From Nocardia sp. NBC_01327 (GTDB lineage: Bacteria > Actinomycetota > Actinomycetes > Mycobacteriales > Mycobacteriaceae): 64,000 nucleotides of DNA. Positions within the stretch are counted from its first letter, which is position 1, and every line of letters begins with the position of its first letter. A model generated the notes under the pieces. The model made no database searches and was not told the origin of the DNA. It worked only from the letters and a program-made list of their open reading frames with translations. This document shows positions 18,507-27,800 of this stretch, piece after piece. The translations under genes were made by a program, and so were the position numbers. The stretch spans positions 3,968,001 through 4,032,000 of the forward strand of contig NZ_CP108383.1 of the NCBI RefSeq assembly GCF_035958815.1, given 5' to 3'.

Positions 18507-18523
18507 TACTACAATAGGTAGTA
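18507..18523. promoter_or_regulatory. TACTAC/GTAGTA dyad upstream of a membrane protein gene
   Basis: TACTAC-AATAG-GTAGTA is a perfect 6-bp inverted repeat with a 5-bp centre, 33 bp upstream of the start at 18556. Dyads of this type are bound by BlaI/CopY-family repressors. No such gene is in the window. Confidence 0.55.
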
Positions 18524-18555
18524 GTTGTCGAAGAACTTCGTTCTCGGGGGGCGCC

Positions 18556-18984
18556 ATGACCGGTTCGGCAGATACCTTGCCCGCATCCGTCGCCGATAAG
18601 CAATTGCGTTCGGTGACAGCGGTTTTCGCGGTGGCCCTGCTCGTGCACGGCTCCGATCACCTGCGTCGCGGAATGAGCGCCAGCTCATCGACGGTCATGA
18701 CGCTGGGGACCGCTCAACTGATCCTCGCCCTCGTCACCATCGTGCTCGTCTACCGCGGGCATCGCTGGGCCGCGCCGGCGGCCATAGCCGTGGGCTTCGC
18801 CAGTGCGGTGGGCTTCACCCTCGTTCATCTCTTCCCCGACTGGTTCGGCCCGTTCAGTGACAGCTTCATCAATCCGCCCGCCGCCGCCCACGTCAATGGA
18901 TTCTCCTGGTTCGCAGCGATTTTCGAGATTCTCGCCGATATCGCGCTGGGCATCGCGGGCCTGCGGGCGCGCCGGAGCGTCTGA
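18556..18984 (+). CDS. Small integral membrane protein, unknown
   Basis: 142 residues with four predicted membrane helices (around residues 18-33, 47-65, 73-92 and 115-135). His32 and Asp34 (LVHGSDHLRRG) and His and Asp in VHLFPDWFGPF are polar residues in or near the helices. I recognise no family name. The start is ATG 18556. A TACTAC/GTAGTA dyad lies upstream. Confidence 0.75.
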   Translation: MTGSADTLPASVADKQLRSVTAVFAVALLVHGSDHLRRGMSASSSTVMTLGTAQLILALVTIVLVYRGHRWAAPAAIAVGFASAVGFTLVHLFPDWFGPFSDSFINPPAAAHVNGFSWFAAIFEILADIALGIAGLRARRSV

Positions 18985-19082
18985 TCGATCCCGGTCGGCG
19001 GCCATCGCGCATCGGGGCCTGCGCCGGTCCGGGCAACGTGTCCCGCGAGCGCATGTCGGGCCGTCGCTGAATAATGGTCGGC

Positions 19083-19958
19083 ATGGCCGAGCGCAAGGCG
19101 AGTCGGACGGCGGTTCTGGTGTGTCAGGGCCGGGCCGTGGCGGATGGACGGTTGGCGGTCGGGCGGTTTGCCGACCCGGTCGCGATAGAGCTACTGACCG
19201 CCGCGGAGCAGGAGCCTGTGGGCCGGGTGCGGTCCGGGGTCCGGCCCAAGCCGTTCGGTGAGCGAATGGAATACGAATTGCTCACCGGCACTACGGAAGT
19301 GCTGGTGGTGCGGACGGTCGCCATCGACGATGCGGTGCGTGAGCGCGGCAATCCGCAGCTGGTGATTCTCGGCGCCGGATTGGATGCGCGCGCCTGGCGC
19401 ATGGCCGAGCTCGCCGAGGTGGACGTCTTCGAGGTCGATCAGCCTGCCTCCCAGCAGGAGAAGCGGGAACGGCTGGGGGAGCGGACGGCGCTGGCGGCCT
19501 CGGTGCGCTTCGTTCCGGTGGACTTCGCGCGTGATTCCCTGGGTGCGGCGCTCGCCGAGGCCGGGCACGACGAGACCCGGCCCACCACCTGGATCTGGGA
19601 GGGTGTGGTGCCCTATCTGACGCCGGAGCAGGTCGAGGCCACGGTGGAGATGGTCGGCAAGCACAGTGCGCCCGGCAGCCGGTTGATCCTCACCTATCCC
19701 GTGCCGTCACGGGTGTATTCGATCGGCCGTAAGACGGTGCAGGTGCTGCTGAATCTGGCGGGGCGGAACAACCCCATGGCGGGGGAGCCGAATCGGTCGT
19801 CCTGGCCGCCGGAGCGGATGCGAAAACTACTGGGCGCGCGTGGTTTCGACGTCACCACTGATGTGGATCAGCTCAGCATCGCCCGCGGACTGGACCTGGC
19901 GATCGAGCGCGATTCCTTCCTGGCCAGCAGCAGGGTCACCGTCGCCGACCGGCAGTGA
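19083..19958 (+). CDS. SAM-dependent methyltransferase, LCMT/TIGR00027 family
   Basis: 291 residues. The N-terminal part (RKASRTAVLVCQGRA, FADPVA) is typical of the Mycobacteriales family of leucine-carboxyl-methyltransferase-like enzymes. The SAM-binding motif is VILGAGLDARAWRM (~98), followed by the acidic FEVDQPASQ. The conserved IWEGVVPYLTPE follows near residue 175. The substrate is unknown. The start ATG 19083 is preferred over 19074. Confidence 0.85.
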   Translation: MAERKASRTAVLVCQGRAVADGRLAVGRFADPVAIELLTAAEQEPVGRVRSGVRPKPFGERMEYELLTGTTEVLVVRTVAIDDAVRERGNPQLVILGAGLDARAWRMAELAEVDVFEVDQPASQQEKRERLGERTALAASVRFVPVDFARDSLGAALAEAGHDETRPTTWIWEGVVPYLTPEQVEATVEMVGKHSAPGSRLILTYPVPSRVYSIGRKTVQVLLNLAGRNNPMAGEPNRSSWPPERMRKLLGARGFDVTTDVDQLSIARGLDLAIERDSFLASSRVTVADRQ

Positions 19959-20039
19959 TCTCGGCCGGGGCACCGATGAATTTTGTCCTCGCACGCGGTC
20001 TGCACTGATAACGGCACACCTGCGAACAGGAGATCAGTC

Positions 20040-20552
20040 ATGTCCGAGCTCGAGCCCGTGGTCGAACTGGATCAGCGTTTCAGCAGCCCGGGGGCGGTTG
20101 CGCCGTCATGGGCCGAGGTGACCGACGCGCTGAACCAGGCGGAGATCTTCTGGCTGTCCACGGTCCGGCGCGACGGCCGCCCGCATGTGACACCGTTGCC
20201 CGCGATCTGGCATGACGGCCGCCTGCACATCTGCACCGGCGATAACGAGCAGAAGGCGGTGAACCTCGTCCGCGAACCGCGCTGCGTGCTGACGACCGGC
20301 AGTGATCGGCTGAACTCCGGGGTCGATGTGGTGGTCGAGGGAACGGCCGAGCGCATTACCGATGTGCCGACGCTCAGCGCGCTGGCCCAGCTGTGGAAGG
20401 TGCAGCTGGACTGGGACTTCAGCGTGGACGGCGACGGATTCTCGGACGGCCGGGGTGGCACGGCGTCGGTCTACGGCATCGCGCCGGAGAAGGTGCTGGC
20501 CTTCGGTAAGGGCGAGCCCTTCAGTCAGACTCGCTACCGCTTCCCGGCCTGA
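20040..20552 (+). CDS. PPOX-class flavin/F420-dependent split-barrel protein
   Basis: 170 residues of the pyridoxamine 5'-phosphate oxidase-like split barrel (TVRRDGRPHVTPLPAIWHDGRLHICTG in separate strands from ~40). Members bind FMN or F420 and reduce varied substrates. The start is ATG 20040 with AGGAGA ahead. Two copies of CCTGACCGAAACACCG follow its end. Confidence 0.83.
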   Translation: MSELEPVVELDQRFSSPGAVAPSWAEVTDALNQAEIFWLSTVRRDGRPHVTPLPAIWHDGRLHICTGDNEQKAVNLVREPRCVLTTGSDRLNSGVDVVVEGTAERITDVPTLSALAQLWKVQLDWDFSVDGDGFSDGRGGTASVYGIAPEKVLAFGKGEPFSQTRYRFPA

Positions 20553-20585
20553 CCGAAACACCGCCTGACCGAAACACCGCGTACA

Positions 20586-20608
20586 GCACCGGCTTTCCCG
20601 GCCGGTGC
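20586..20608. terminator. Hairpin between convergent genes
   Basis: GCACCGGC and GCCGGTGC form a perfect 8-bp stem with a 7-base loop between the PPOX gene and the end of ctaA. A 16-bp direct repeat (CCTGACCGAAACACCG, twice, from 20549) lies just before it. There is no clear T run. Confidence 0.55.
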
Positions 20609-20613
20609 CGATG

Positions 20614-21588
20614 TCACGCGTTCTGAGCGACCGGTTCGGCGACCACCGCGGTCACCGATTCCCGAGTGCGCATTGCCGCCCACAGGGCCGCGGTCGCCGC
20701 GGTGCAGGCCGCCGCGCCACCGACGTGCACGGCCACCAGCGCGGCCGGAACATTCGTGAAGTACTGCACGATGCCGACCAGCGCCTGGCTGCACACCAGC
20801 ACGATCAGCACAATCAGCCGGTTGCGAATGGCCCTGTTCATGCCGATGGCAGCCAGGCCACACGCCAGGCCGACCAGCAGCGACAGATACGCGACCAGCA
20901 TCTCGGCATGCAGATGCACCAGCGTGACGATCTCCACCTGCAAGCGCGCGACCGGCTTCTCGATGCTCTTGTCACCGGCATGCGGTCCCGCACCCGTGAC
21001 CAGGGTGCCCGCAATCAGCGTCGCGGACAGCGCAATCGAACTGAATCCGGTCAGCCACTGCAGCGGCTTGGGCACCCGCACGGTTTCGATGCCGTCATCG
21101 GGTTCGCAGATCTTGGCGTAGAGCAGCACCGACAGCCACACCATCAGCATGGATACCAGCAGATGCACCGACACGGTCCACCACAGCAGTCCGGTGCGCA
21201 CGGTAATGCCGCCGAGGATCGCCTGCAGCACGGTGCCGCCGGGCATCAGCCACGCGTACACCTTCACCTCGTAGCGCCGCCGCGCGCGGAACACCGCGAT
21301 GACCACCAGGGCCGCGCACAGTGTCACCGCGAAAGTCAGCATGCGATTGCCGAATTCGACCGCCTGATGGATCACCGGCACTTCGGACACCGTCGACGGC
21401 GTGAAGCTGCCCGGGAAGCATTGCGGCCAAGTGGGGCAACCGAGCCCGGAGGAGGTGACCCGAACAATGGCCCCGGTCACCGAGATTCCGGCCTGGGACA
21501 GGATCACCGCGAAAGCGATGATGCGCTGCACCCGGAGCGAGGGCATCGGGAGCAGGTCGACGAGTCGCTGGAATGCGCGAGATAGCAC
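20614..21588 (-). CDS. ctaA: Heme A synthase (COX15/CtaA)
   Basis: 324 residues with eight membrane helices. Conserved heme-ligand His lie in VIHQAVEFGNRML (~72), SVHLLVSM (~140), LVHLHAEML (~226) and AVHVGGAA (~288). The periplasmic Cys pair is in GLGCPTWPQCFPG (~49). It converts heme O to heme A for cytochrome c oxidase. It heads the same block (ABC transporter, mptB, suf) as in mycobacteria. Confidence 0.93.
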   Translation of the reverse strand: MLSRAFQRLVDLLPMPSLRVQRIIAFAVILSQAGISVTGAIVRVTSSGLGCPTWPQCFPGSFTPSTVSEVPVIHQAVEFGNRMLTFAVTLCAALVVIAVFRARRRYEVKVYAWLMPGGTVLQAILGGITVRTGLLWWTVSVHLLVSMLMVWLSVLLYAKICEPDDGIETVRVPKPLQWLTGFSSIALSATLIAGTLVTGAGPHAGDKSIEKPVARLQVEIVTLVHLHAEMLVAYLSLLVGLACGLAAIGMNRAIRNRLIVLIVLVCSQALVGIVQYFTNVPAALVAVHVGGAAACTAATAALWAAMRTRESVTAVVAEPVAQNA

Positions 21589-21662
21589 GCGTCGATGGTA
21601 GCGGGAGCGTATTCGGGCCGATCACCGGCCCTACTACAACGCGTCGTTAGTCGGGGGAGCGG

Positions 21663-22445
21663 TCAGTCGAAGCGGAAGAAACGCGTCGCCAGCCAGCCGC
21701 TCACGCTGCCCCAGGCGGCAAGAACGGCAATGCCGTACCAGTCGACACTCTTGCGCAGCGCCTGATTCAGGCACTCCGACAGCGCACCCGAGGGAATGAT
21801 CCGGGCGATCAGATTCACGGCATGCGGAATGTCATCGGACATGACGACCAGGCTCGCGGTGCCCAGCATGATGAACCAGAGGATATTCGCCAGCGCCAGC
21901 ACGATCTCCGCCTTGAGCGTCCCGCCCAGCAGCAGGCCGAGGGCACCGAAAGCGACTGTGCCCAGCGCGATCACGACCGCACCGAGCGCGAGCCCGAGGA
22001 TCGACGGCCGCCAGCCGAGCGCAACACCGATGGCGCCCAGCAGAATCGACTGCAACACCACGACGATGAGCACGGCCGCGCACTTGCCCGCCACGATGCC
22101 CCAGCGTGGGAGGGGTGTTGCCCCAAGGCGTTTCAGCGCACCGTAGCGCCGATCGAAGCCGACCGCGATGGCCTGCCCGGTGAACGCGGTGGACATGACC
22201 GCCACCATCATGACCGCGGGCACCACCCGATCCACGCGATGCGCGCCCAGCCCGCTCATCGGCAGCAGCGTCAGCCCGATCAGCAGCGTGATCGGAATGA
22301 ACATGGTCAGCAGCAGCTGCTCCCCATTGCGCAGCAACAGGATCAGCTCCATGCGCGTCTGCGAGACCAGCATCTTGGCGCGTGTGGTCGGCTGCGGCGC
22401 CGGGGTGAACGTGCCCGGTGCGAAGCGGTTGTCAGTCTCGGTCAT
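21663..22445 (-). CDS. ABC-2 type transporter permease
   Basis: 260 residues with six membrane helices, the ABC-2 permease pattern (RMELILLLRNGEQLLLTM at the N-terminus). The start ATG 22445 overlaps the ATPase stop (ATGA). It forms an exporter with that ATPase. In mycobacteria the equivalent pair also lies between ctaA and mptB. The cargo is unknown; antibiotic-transport names given to this family are not based on substrate evidence here. Confidence 0.88.
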   Translation of the reverse strand: MTETDNRFAPGTFTPAPQPTTRAKMLVSQTRMELILLLRNGEQLLLTMFIPITLLIGLTLLPMSGLGAHRVDRVVPAVMMVAVMSTAFTGQAIAVGFDRRYGALKRLGATPLPRWGIVAGKCAAVLIVVVLQSILLGAIGVALGWRPSILGLALGAVVIALGTVAFGALGLLLGGTLKAEIVLALANILWFIMLGTASLVVMSDDIPHAVNLIARIIPSGALSECLNQALRKSVDWYGIAVLAAWGSVSGWLATRFFRFD

Positions 22446-23374
22446 CCTCTGATCTCCCGGCCGGTCAGTTCGAGGAAGACGTCTTCCAGGCGGCGCTGGT
22501 CGATGCGAATGTCGGTGGGCAGCACATTGATCTGTGCGCACCAGGCCGTCACGGTCGCGAGAACCTGCGGGGTGATATCGCCGTGCAGCTGGTAGGAGCC
22601 GGGCGAGGCCTCCTTGGGGGTGAAGCCCTCCGGTAGCGCCGCGGTCAGCAGTACGAGGTCGAGATTCGGAGGTGCGGTGAAGGCCAGCCGGCCTTCGGCG
22701 CCGTGCGAGGTGACCTCGCTGGGCGTGCCCTGGGCGACAATGCGGCCGTGGTCGATGATGACCAGCTGATCGGCCAGCTGTTCGGCCTCGTCCATGAGAT
22801 GCGTGGTCAGCAGCACGCTGACGCCGTCGCGGCGCAGCGCGTCGATGAGCTCCCACACGAGATGCCTTGCCTGCGCGTCCAATCCGGCGGTCGGCTCGTC
22901 CAGGAAGACGATCTCGGGCCGGCCGACCAGCGCACAGGCCAGTGCCAATCGCTGCTGCTGACCGCCGGAGAGCCGCCGGTACGGAGTGCGGCGCGCATCC
23001 TGCAGCCCGAGCGTCTTCAACAGCCAGTCCGGATCGAGCGGATGCGCCGAATAGGAGGCGACCAGATCCAGCATCTCCCCGGCCCGCGAACCCGGATACG
23101 CGCCGCCGCCCTGCAGCATCACGCCGATGCGCGGGCGCAATTTGTCGGAATCGGCGATCGGGTCCAGGCCCAGTACCCGCACGGTCCCGGCGTCGGGGGA
23201 GACGAAACCCTCGCACATCTCGGTGGTGGTCGTCTTGCCGGCGCCATTGGGGCCGAGCAGCGCCAGCACCTGCGCGCGTTCGAGGACGAAGCTGAGACCA
23301 TCGACTGCGGTGGTATCGCCGTAGCGTTTGACGACGCCGTCGACTCTGACGGCGGGTTCCGAGGCTGCGGTCAC
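22442..23374 (-). CDS. ABC transporter ATP-binding protein
   Basis: 310 residues. Walker A is GPNGAGKTT (~44), the signature is LSGGQQQRLALA (~140), Walker B is IVFLDEPTAGLD (~160) and the switch His is in LLTTHLMDEAE (~192). A C-terminal extension (~230-310) is typical of drug/lipid exporters. The start GTG 23374 overlaps the mptB stop, so mptB, this gene and the permease form one operon. Confidence 0.9.
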   Translation of the reverse strand: MTAASEPAVRVDGVVKRYGDTTAVDGLSFVLERAQVLALLGPNGAGKTTTTEMCEGFVSPDAGTVRVLGLDPIADSDKLRPRIGVMLQGGGAYPGSRAGEMLDLVASYSAHPLDPDWLLKTLGLQDARRTPYRRLSGGQQQRLALACALVGRPEIVFLDEPTAGLDAQARHLVWELIDALRRDGVSVLLTTHLMDEAEQLADQLVIIDHGRIVAQGTPSEVTSHGAEGRLAFTAPPNLDLVLLTAALPEGFTPKEASPGSYQLHGDITPQVLATVTAWCAQINVLPTDIRIDQRRLEDVFLELTGREIRG

Positions 23375-25053
23375 GAGGACACACCGTAGGCCGTGGGCTG
23401 CTGTGACGGAGCCGACACCCCCGGCTGATTGCGCCACGGCAGCACATTTCTGGTGAGGAAGATCAGCAGTACGCCCACGAGCACGGTGGCGATCGCGGAC
23501 TCCACGATCTGGAAGACGTAGAAGTCCGCGCCGCGCGGCATGAGGATCACGCTCACCACCGCCGAGAACGCGACGGCAGGCACCCGGAAGGCGGGCCGGT
23601 TCGCCCAGGCGGCCAGCGGCACGATCGCCCACAGCAGATACCAGGGCTGCACCACCGGGAACAGCAGCACGATCGCGCCGAGCGAGACGCCCATGGCGCC
23701 GACCGGATGCAAGCGCCCGGTCCAGGCGGCGACCAGCATGCGGATGGTCACGAACACCGCGATCGCCCCGGCGATGGGCCGGGTGATGCCGAGCAGAGCT
23801 GTGGTGTGATCGCCGAGTCCGAGCAGTACGCCGCCGAATCCGGTGACGATGCCGAGCGCCGTCGGCACCGACATCCAACTGCGCACGGTGGTGGCGGCAT
23901 TGAGCGTATGAATCCAGCCGAAGCCGAGACCGCTGGCGAAACTCACGAACAGCGTGGTGGCTATGGCCATCGCGCCGAGCAGTGCTCCGGCGATGAGGAC
24001 CGTGCGCAATCCGCCCCGCCAGCGTTTGGCCAGGGCCATGGTCACGAAGCCGAGCGCGATAATCGACGTGATCTTGATCGAGGACGACAGCGTGATGACC
24101 ACGACGCCGAACACCAGCAGCGTCCACGCGCGTTTGTCGAACGGATGGGTGTCCTCGACGGCGCGCAGGCAGAACTCCGTACCGGCCAGCATCAGCCCGA
24201 GCATGAGCGCGTCATTGTGCACGCCGCCGACCAGGTGGAACAGCACCAGCGGATTGGCCGCACCCAGCCACAGCGCGCTCACCGGCGCGACACCGCAGCG
24301 GCGCGACAGCCGCGGCAGCGCCCAGACGATCAGCGCCACACCCGCGAGCGCGAGCAGCCGGTGCAGCCACACCCCGGCAATGATGTTGTCCCCGGCCAAC
24401 TCCGAGATGCCGCGCCCCATCCACAGGAACAGCGGACCGTACGGCGCGGGCGTCTCACGCCAGATATTCGGCACATTGTTGGTCAGGACATTGTTGAGTC
24501 CCAGGCCGTCCGCCGGGCCGACCGCATAGGGGTCGAGCCCGCGCGCGGCGATCTCGCTCTGCGCCAGATACGAGTACACGTCATTGCTGAACATGGGCGG
24601 CGCGACACTGAGAGGAATGATCCACAGCAGCAGCGTCCGATCCAGCTGCGACCGGGTGAGCCGATGCCGCGGATGCCCACCCCAGCCGCCGACGGCGAAG
24701 CGGCCCAGCAGCAGCCAGGCCATCACCACCAGAACCGTGCCGATCATGCACATGGCCAGCGTGGAGGTGTGCGCCCGCGCGAAGAATCCCAGCACCCGCA
24801 TACCGGAGGTCGGATTCTGATGCACCGGCTGCGCGCCTACACCGAGTGCCGAAATCGCCATGATCACGGCGCCGGTCGCGCCCAGCATGCGGATCCGGCT
24901 CAGCTGCAGCGTTTCCCGCCGGTCCAGCCCCGGCACATCGGTTTCGGTGCTGTGCAGCACGGCAATGGTGTGGTCGGCGGCCGGAACGTCCAGGCCGAGG
25001 GCCCGGCGTCCCAGTTCTCTCACTCTGCGCCCCGCGCCGTCCGCTACTGCCAC
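23371..25053 (-). CDS. mptB: Alpha-(1->6)-mannopyranosyltransferase of the MptA/MptB family
   Basis: About 560 residues, GT-C glycosyltransferase with roughly 13 membrane helices. The family motif region with the catalytic Asp is NDVYSYLAQSEIAARGLDPY (~165-185). MptB extends the mannan core of lipomannan and lipoarabinomannan with polyprenyl-phosphomannose. Gene context (sufR side, ABC pair, ctaA) is the same as Rv1459c, which supports MptB over MptA. I prefer GTG 25053; an in-frame start at 25182 would leave 15 bp to the divergent TetR gene. Confidence 0.88.
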   Translation of the reverse strand: MAVADGAGRRVRELGRRALGLDVPAADHTIAVLHSTETDVPGLDRRETLQLSRIRMLGATGAVIMAISALGVGAQPVHQNPTSGMRVLGFFARAHTSTLAMCMIGTVLVVMAWLLLGRFAVGGWGGHPRHRLTRSQLDRTLLLWIIPLSVAPPMFSNDVYSYLAQSEIAARGLDPYAVGPADGLGLNNVLTNNVPNIWRETPAPYGPLFLWMGRGISELAGDNIIAGVWLHRLLALAGVALIVWALPRLSRRCGVAPVSALWLGAANPLVLFHLVGGVHNDALMLGLMLAGTEFCLRAVEDTHPFDKRAWTLLVFGVVVITLSSSIKITSIIALGFVTMALAKRWRGGLRTVLIAGALLGAMAIATTLFVSFASGLGFGWIHTLNAATTVRSWMSVPTALGIVTGFGGVLLGLGDHTTALLGITRPIAGAIAVFVTIRMLVAAWTGRLHPVGAMGVSLGAIVLLFPVVQPWYLLWAIVPLAAWANRPAFRVPAVAFSAVVSVILMPRGADFYVFQIVESAIATVLVGVLLIFLTRNVLPWRNQPGVSAPSQQPTAYGVSS

Positions 25054-25197
25054 AGCCGCAAAGACTAGTAGGGGGTGCCATCGAGGACTCCGATCGCCCG
25101 GTTGTACCCGGGTGGGGATGGACAGACCGCGGCGTATCGGCCTGTTCCTTGCGCTGTTCGGGCTGCCGGTGTCGGACCGCACTCATACGCTTGATGC

Positions 25198-25791
25198 ATG
25201 GTTTCCGAGTCGAAGCGTCGAATCGAGGTGGCGGCGGCGGGACTTCTGGCCCGGCACGGCTATCACGGATTCGGCCTGAAGAAGCTGAGCGAAGCGGCCG
25301 GGCTGCCGTACGGATCTATCTACCACCACTTTCCGGGTGGTAAGGAGGAGATTGCAGTCTCTGCCATCACCGGTACCGGAGTGCTGGTGGGACGCATGAT
25401 CAGTGAGGCTCCGGCCGATGTGTTCGGCACGGCCGCAACCCTGTTCGACTTCATGGCCGCGAAACTCGCTGCGTCCGAATGGACCGACGGCTGTCCGGTC
25501 GGTACGCCCGCGCTCGACGGCGGCAGCGATGTGGAGGCGGTACGCACCGCGTGCGTTGCTGCATTCGATGCAATGACAGCGGGTTTCACGCAACTGCTCA
25601 CCGATATGGGGTTGCCGGCGGGGGAGTCCTATGAGCTGTCCACCACGATCGTCGCCGCGTACGAGGGCGCGACACTGCTCGCCAGAGTTCGCCGCTCGGA
25701 CGAGCCGCTGCTCACCGTCTCCGCCGCCCTGGCCCGCCTGATCCGACTGAGTCTCGCCGAAGTTTCTGTCGTCGAGCAGAACTCACCCTAG
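25198..25791 (+). CDS. TetR-family regulator (LmrA/YxaF-like)
   Basis: 197 residues. Helix-turn-helix in FGLKKLSEAAGLPYGSIYHH (~24-45), followed by GGKEE. The C-terminal half has TDGCPVGTPALDG, characteristic of the LmrA/YxaF group. It probably controls the dehydrogenase gene 41 bp downstream through the palindrome at 25804-25817. Confidence 0.9.
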   Translation: MVSESKRRIEVAAAGLLARHGYHGFGLKKLSEAAGLPYGSIYHHFPGGKEEIAVSAITGTGVLVGRMISEAPADVFGTAATLFDFMAAKLAASEWTDGCPVGTPALDGGSDVEAVRTACVAAFDAMTAGFTQLLTDMGLPAGESYELSTTIVAAYEGATLLARVRRSDEPLLTVSAALARLIRLSLAEVSVVEQNSP

Positions 25792-25803
25792 GGAGGGTTG
25801 TCC

Positions 25804-25817
25804 AGAACGATCGTTCT
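25804..25817. promoter_or_regulatory. TetR operator, AGAACGATCGTTCT
   Basis: A perfect 14-bp palindrome between the TetR gene end and the dehydrogenase start at 25833. The form fits LmrA-type TetR sites. It could repress the dehydrogenase independently of the TetR promoter. Confidence 0.7.
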
Positions 25818-25832
25818 AGCGATGATCGATGG

Positions 25833-26852
25833 ATGAAGCGACTCATGCTGGACGGTCCCGGCGCGCTGCGCTGGGAAGACTGCCCCGAACCCACCCTCGA
25901 CACCCCCGATCAGGCCCTGGTCCGGCCGATCGCCGTAGCCACCTGCGATCTGGATCCCGCTGTCCTGCAAGGTTTCTTTCCCCTCGCGGGCCCCTATCCC
26001 TTCGGGCATGAAGGGGTTGCCGAAGTCATCGCCGTAGGCGAGAACGTCCGCACCGTGAGCCCCGGCGACAGAGTGGTCGTCCCGTTCCAAATCTCCTGCG
26101 GCGCCTGCCCGCCCTGCCTGCGTGGCCGCACCGGCAGCTGCACCGCCCAGGCCTTCATGTCCACCTACGGCCTCGGTCCGATGGGCGGCCTCGAATGGGG
26201 CGGTCTCTGGGCCGATCTCGCGCGAATTCCGCACGCCGACGCCATGCTCGTCCCGCTCCCCGCGGGCATCGACCCGGTCGCGGTGGCCAGCGCCAGCGAC
26301 AATATCCCCGACGCCTATCGCGCCGTGGCCCCGCAACTTTCGGCGGATCCCGCCGCGGAGGTCCTCATTCTCGGTGGCCCGGCCGCCTCCTCCATCGGCC
26401 TCTACGCCGCCGGTCTGGCGGTAGCCCTCGGCGCCTCCCGCACCGTCTACCTCGACACCGACCCCGAAAGACTCGATATAGCAGCCAAACTCGGCGCCGA
26501 TCCCATCGAGGGCGACCCCGCCACCCGGGTGGGCCGCTTCCCCATCACCGTCGAAGCAGCCGGTGGAGGTGAGGCACTCCGCGCCGCGATCAATGCCACC
26601 GCGAACGACGGCTGGTGCACCAGCGTCAGCGTCCAAGTGCAGGACGTGCCGCTCCCACTCCTCGGAATGTATTCGCGCTGCTGCACTTTCCACACCGGCC
26701 GCGCCCACGTCCGACCCGTCATCCCGCACGTCCTGGACCTCGTGGCGACCGGTCGCTTCGATCCCTCCGTCGTCACCACGCGCACGGTGCCGTTCGAGGA
26801 TTCCGTCGATGCGCTCCTGGAAACACCGATGAAGCTTGTCGCCGTCCGCTGA
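25833..26852 (+). CDS. Zinc-dependent alcohol dehydrogenase family protein
   Basis: 339 residues. Catalytic-zinc ligands: Cys in ATCDLD (~37) and GHEGVAEV (~59). The structural-zinc Cys cluster is CGACPPCLRGRTGSC (~90). The nucleotide site is weak: ILGGPAASSIGLYAAGLA in place of GxGxxG. It oxidises an alcohol or reduces an aldehyde; substrate unknown. It lies with a TetR gene in an insertion between mptB and sufR. Confidence 0.87.
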   Translation: MKRLMLDGPGALRWEDCPEPTLDTPDQALVRPIAVATCDLDPAVLQGFFPLAGPYPFGHEGVAEVIAVGENVRTVSPGDRVVVPFQISCGACPPCLRGRTGSCTAQAFMSTYGLGPMGGLEWGGLWADLARIPHADAMLVPLPAGIDPVAVASASDNIPDAYRAVAPQLSADPAAEVLILGGPAASSIGLYAAGLAVALGASRTVYLDTDPERLDIAAKLGADPIEGDPATRVGRFPITVEAAGGGEALRAAINATANDGWCTSVSVQVQDVPLPLLGMYSRCCTFHTGRAHVRPVIPHVLDLVATGRFDPSVVTTRTVPFEDSVDALLETPMKLVAVR

Positions 26853-26857
26853 CGCGG

Positions 26858-27532
26858 CTACGAGGCCAGACCGCTGATGCCGTCGCCGAGGGATTTGGCG
26901 CTGAGCAGTGCCAGCAGGACCGCCATGATGACGTATTGGTTGCGGACGGTCCAGGTCTTCCAGCGCTCGAGGGTGCCGGCGCCGGTGGTGTGGTTGAAGA
27001 AGTGCACCGCCAGGGGGATCAATACGACCAGGGAGGCGATGGCGATGAAGATGGCCGCGGCGCCGATGCGGCCGCCGAGGTGCGCGGTGGAGGATGCGGT
27101 GGTGACGGCCCCGGCGGCGACCTGCATGACATTCTTCGGATTGGCCACCACCAGAACGGCGCCCAGGATCAGGCAGTTGCGGGTGGTGAATTCACGTACT
27201 CGCTGCAGCCGCGGGGGGAGCGAATCCGGATCGGTGGTTCGGGACAGTCGCAGCTGCTGCAGTGCCATCAAGGCGATGAGCACGCCGAGGATCAGCCGGA
27301 ACCACGCCACCCAGGATGCGGGCTGCCCATTGTGTTCGGCTCCGGCTCCGGCGCTGATCACCAGCAGCACCGTGAAGATGGCGGTGATGGCCAGCACCCA
27401 GCCCAGGACGAAGGCCAGTGCGTTCTGCCGTCCCCGGGGTGCGGAGACGATAAGGATCACCGCGATCAACGCCAGCGGACTGATGGCGACGCCGACCGCG
27501 TGACTGAGAAACTGACCGACCGCGTGTCCCAT
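26858..27532 (-). CDS. GAP-family (sulfolipid/peptidoglycolipid-addressing) membrane protein
   Basis: 224 residues with six membrane helices. The LysE-like fold and NPKNVMQVAAGA motif (~130) match the GAP/Sap family. Mycobacterial members help move surface glycolipids. The cargo here is unknown. It converges with the dehydrogenase, with a 5-bp gap. Confidence 0.8.
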   Translation of the reverse strand: MGHAVGQFLSHAVGVAISPLALIAVILIVSAPRGRQNALAFVLGWVLAITAIFTVLLVISAGAGAEHNGQPASWVAWFRLILGVLIALMALQQLRLSRTTDPDSLPPRLQRVREFTTRNCLILGAVLVVANPKNVMQVAAGAVTTASSTAHLGGRIGAAAIFIAIASLVVLIPLAVHFFNHTTGAGTLERWKTWTVRNQYVIMAVLLALLSAKSLGDGISGLAS

Positions 27533-27800
27533 GGAGTCTCCTGCTGTGCCGTACTGCTCGGAAGTCGGGCCTGAGCGTAGCTATGTATTTGCTGATTCAG
27601 TTGAATGTGAGCAGGTTTCACCCGTTTCGGGTGAGCTCGTACGGATCGGTGTGTTTAATTCCGCGGCTGTGGCGAATTCCTCGCGAATTTCGCCACCACG
27701 TCGGAGTGGTCAGTGCCGATTCGGTGGTGTGCAAAGCCTCACATCCCCAGGTCCAGCGAAGTCAGGTGACCCTTACTGGAACGTGGGATGGAATTCGGTC

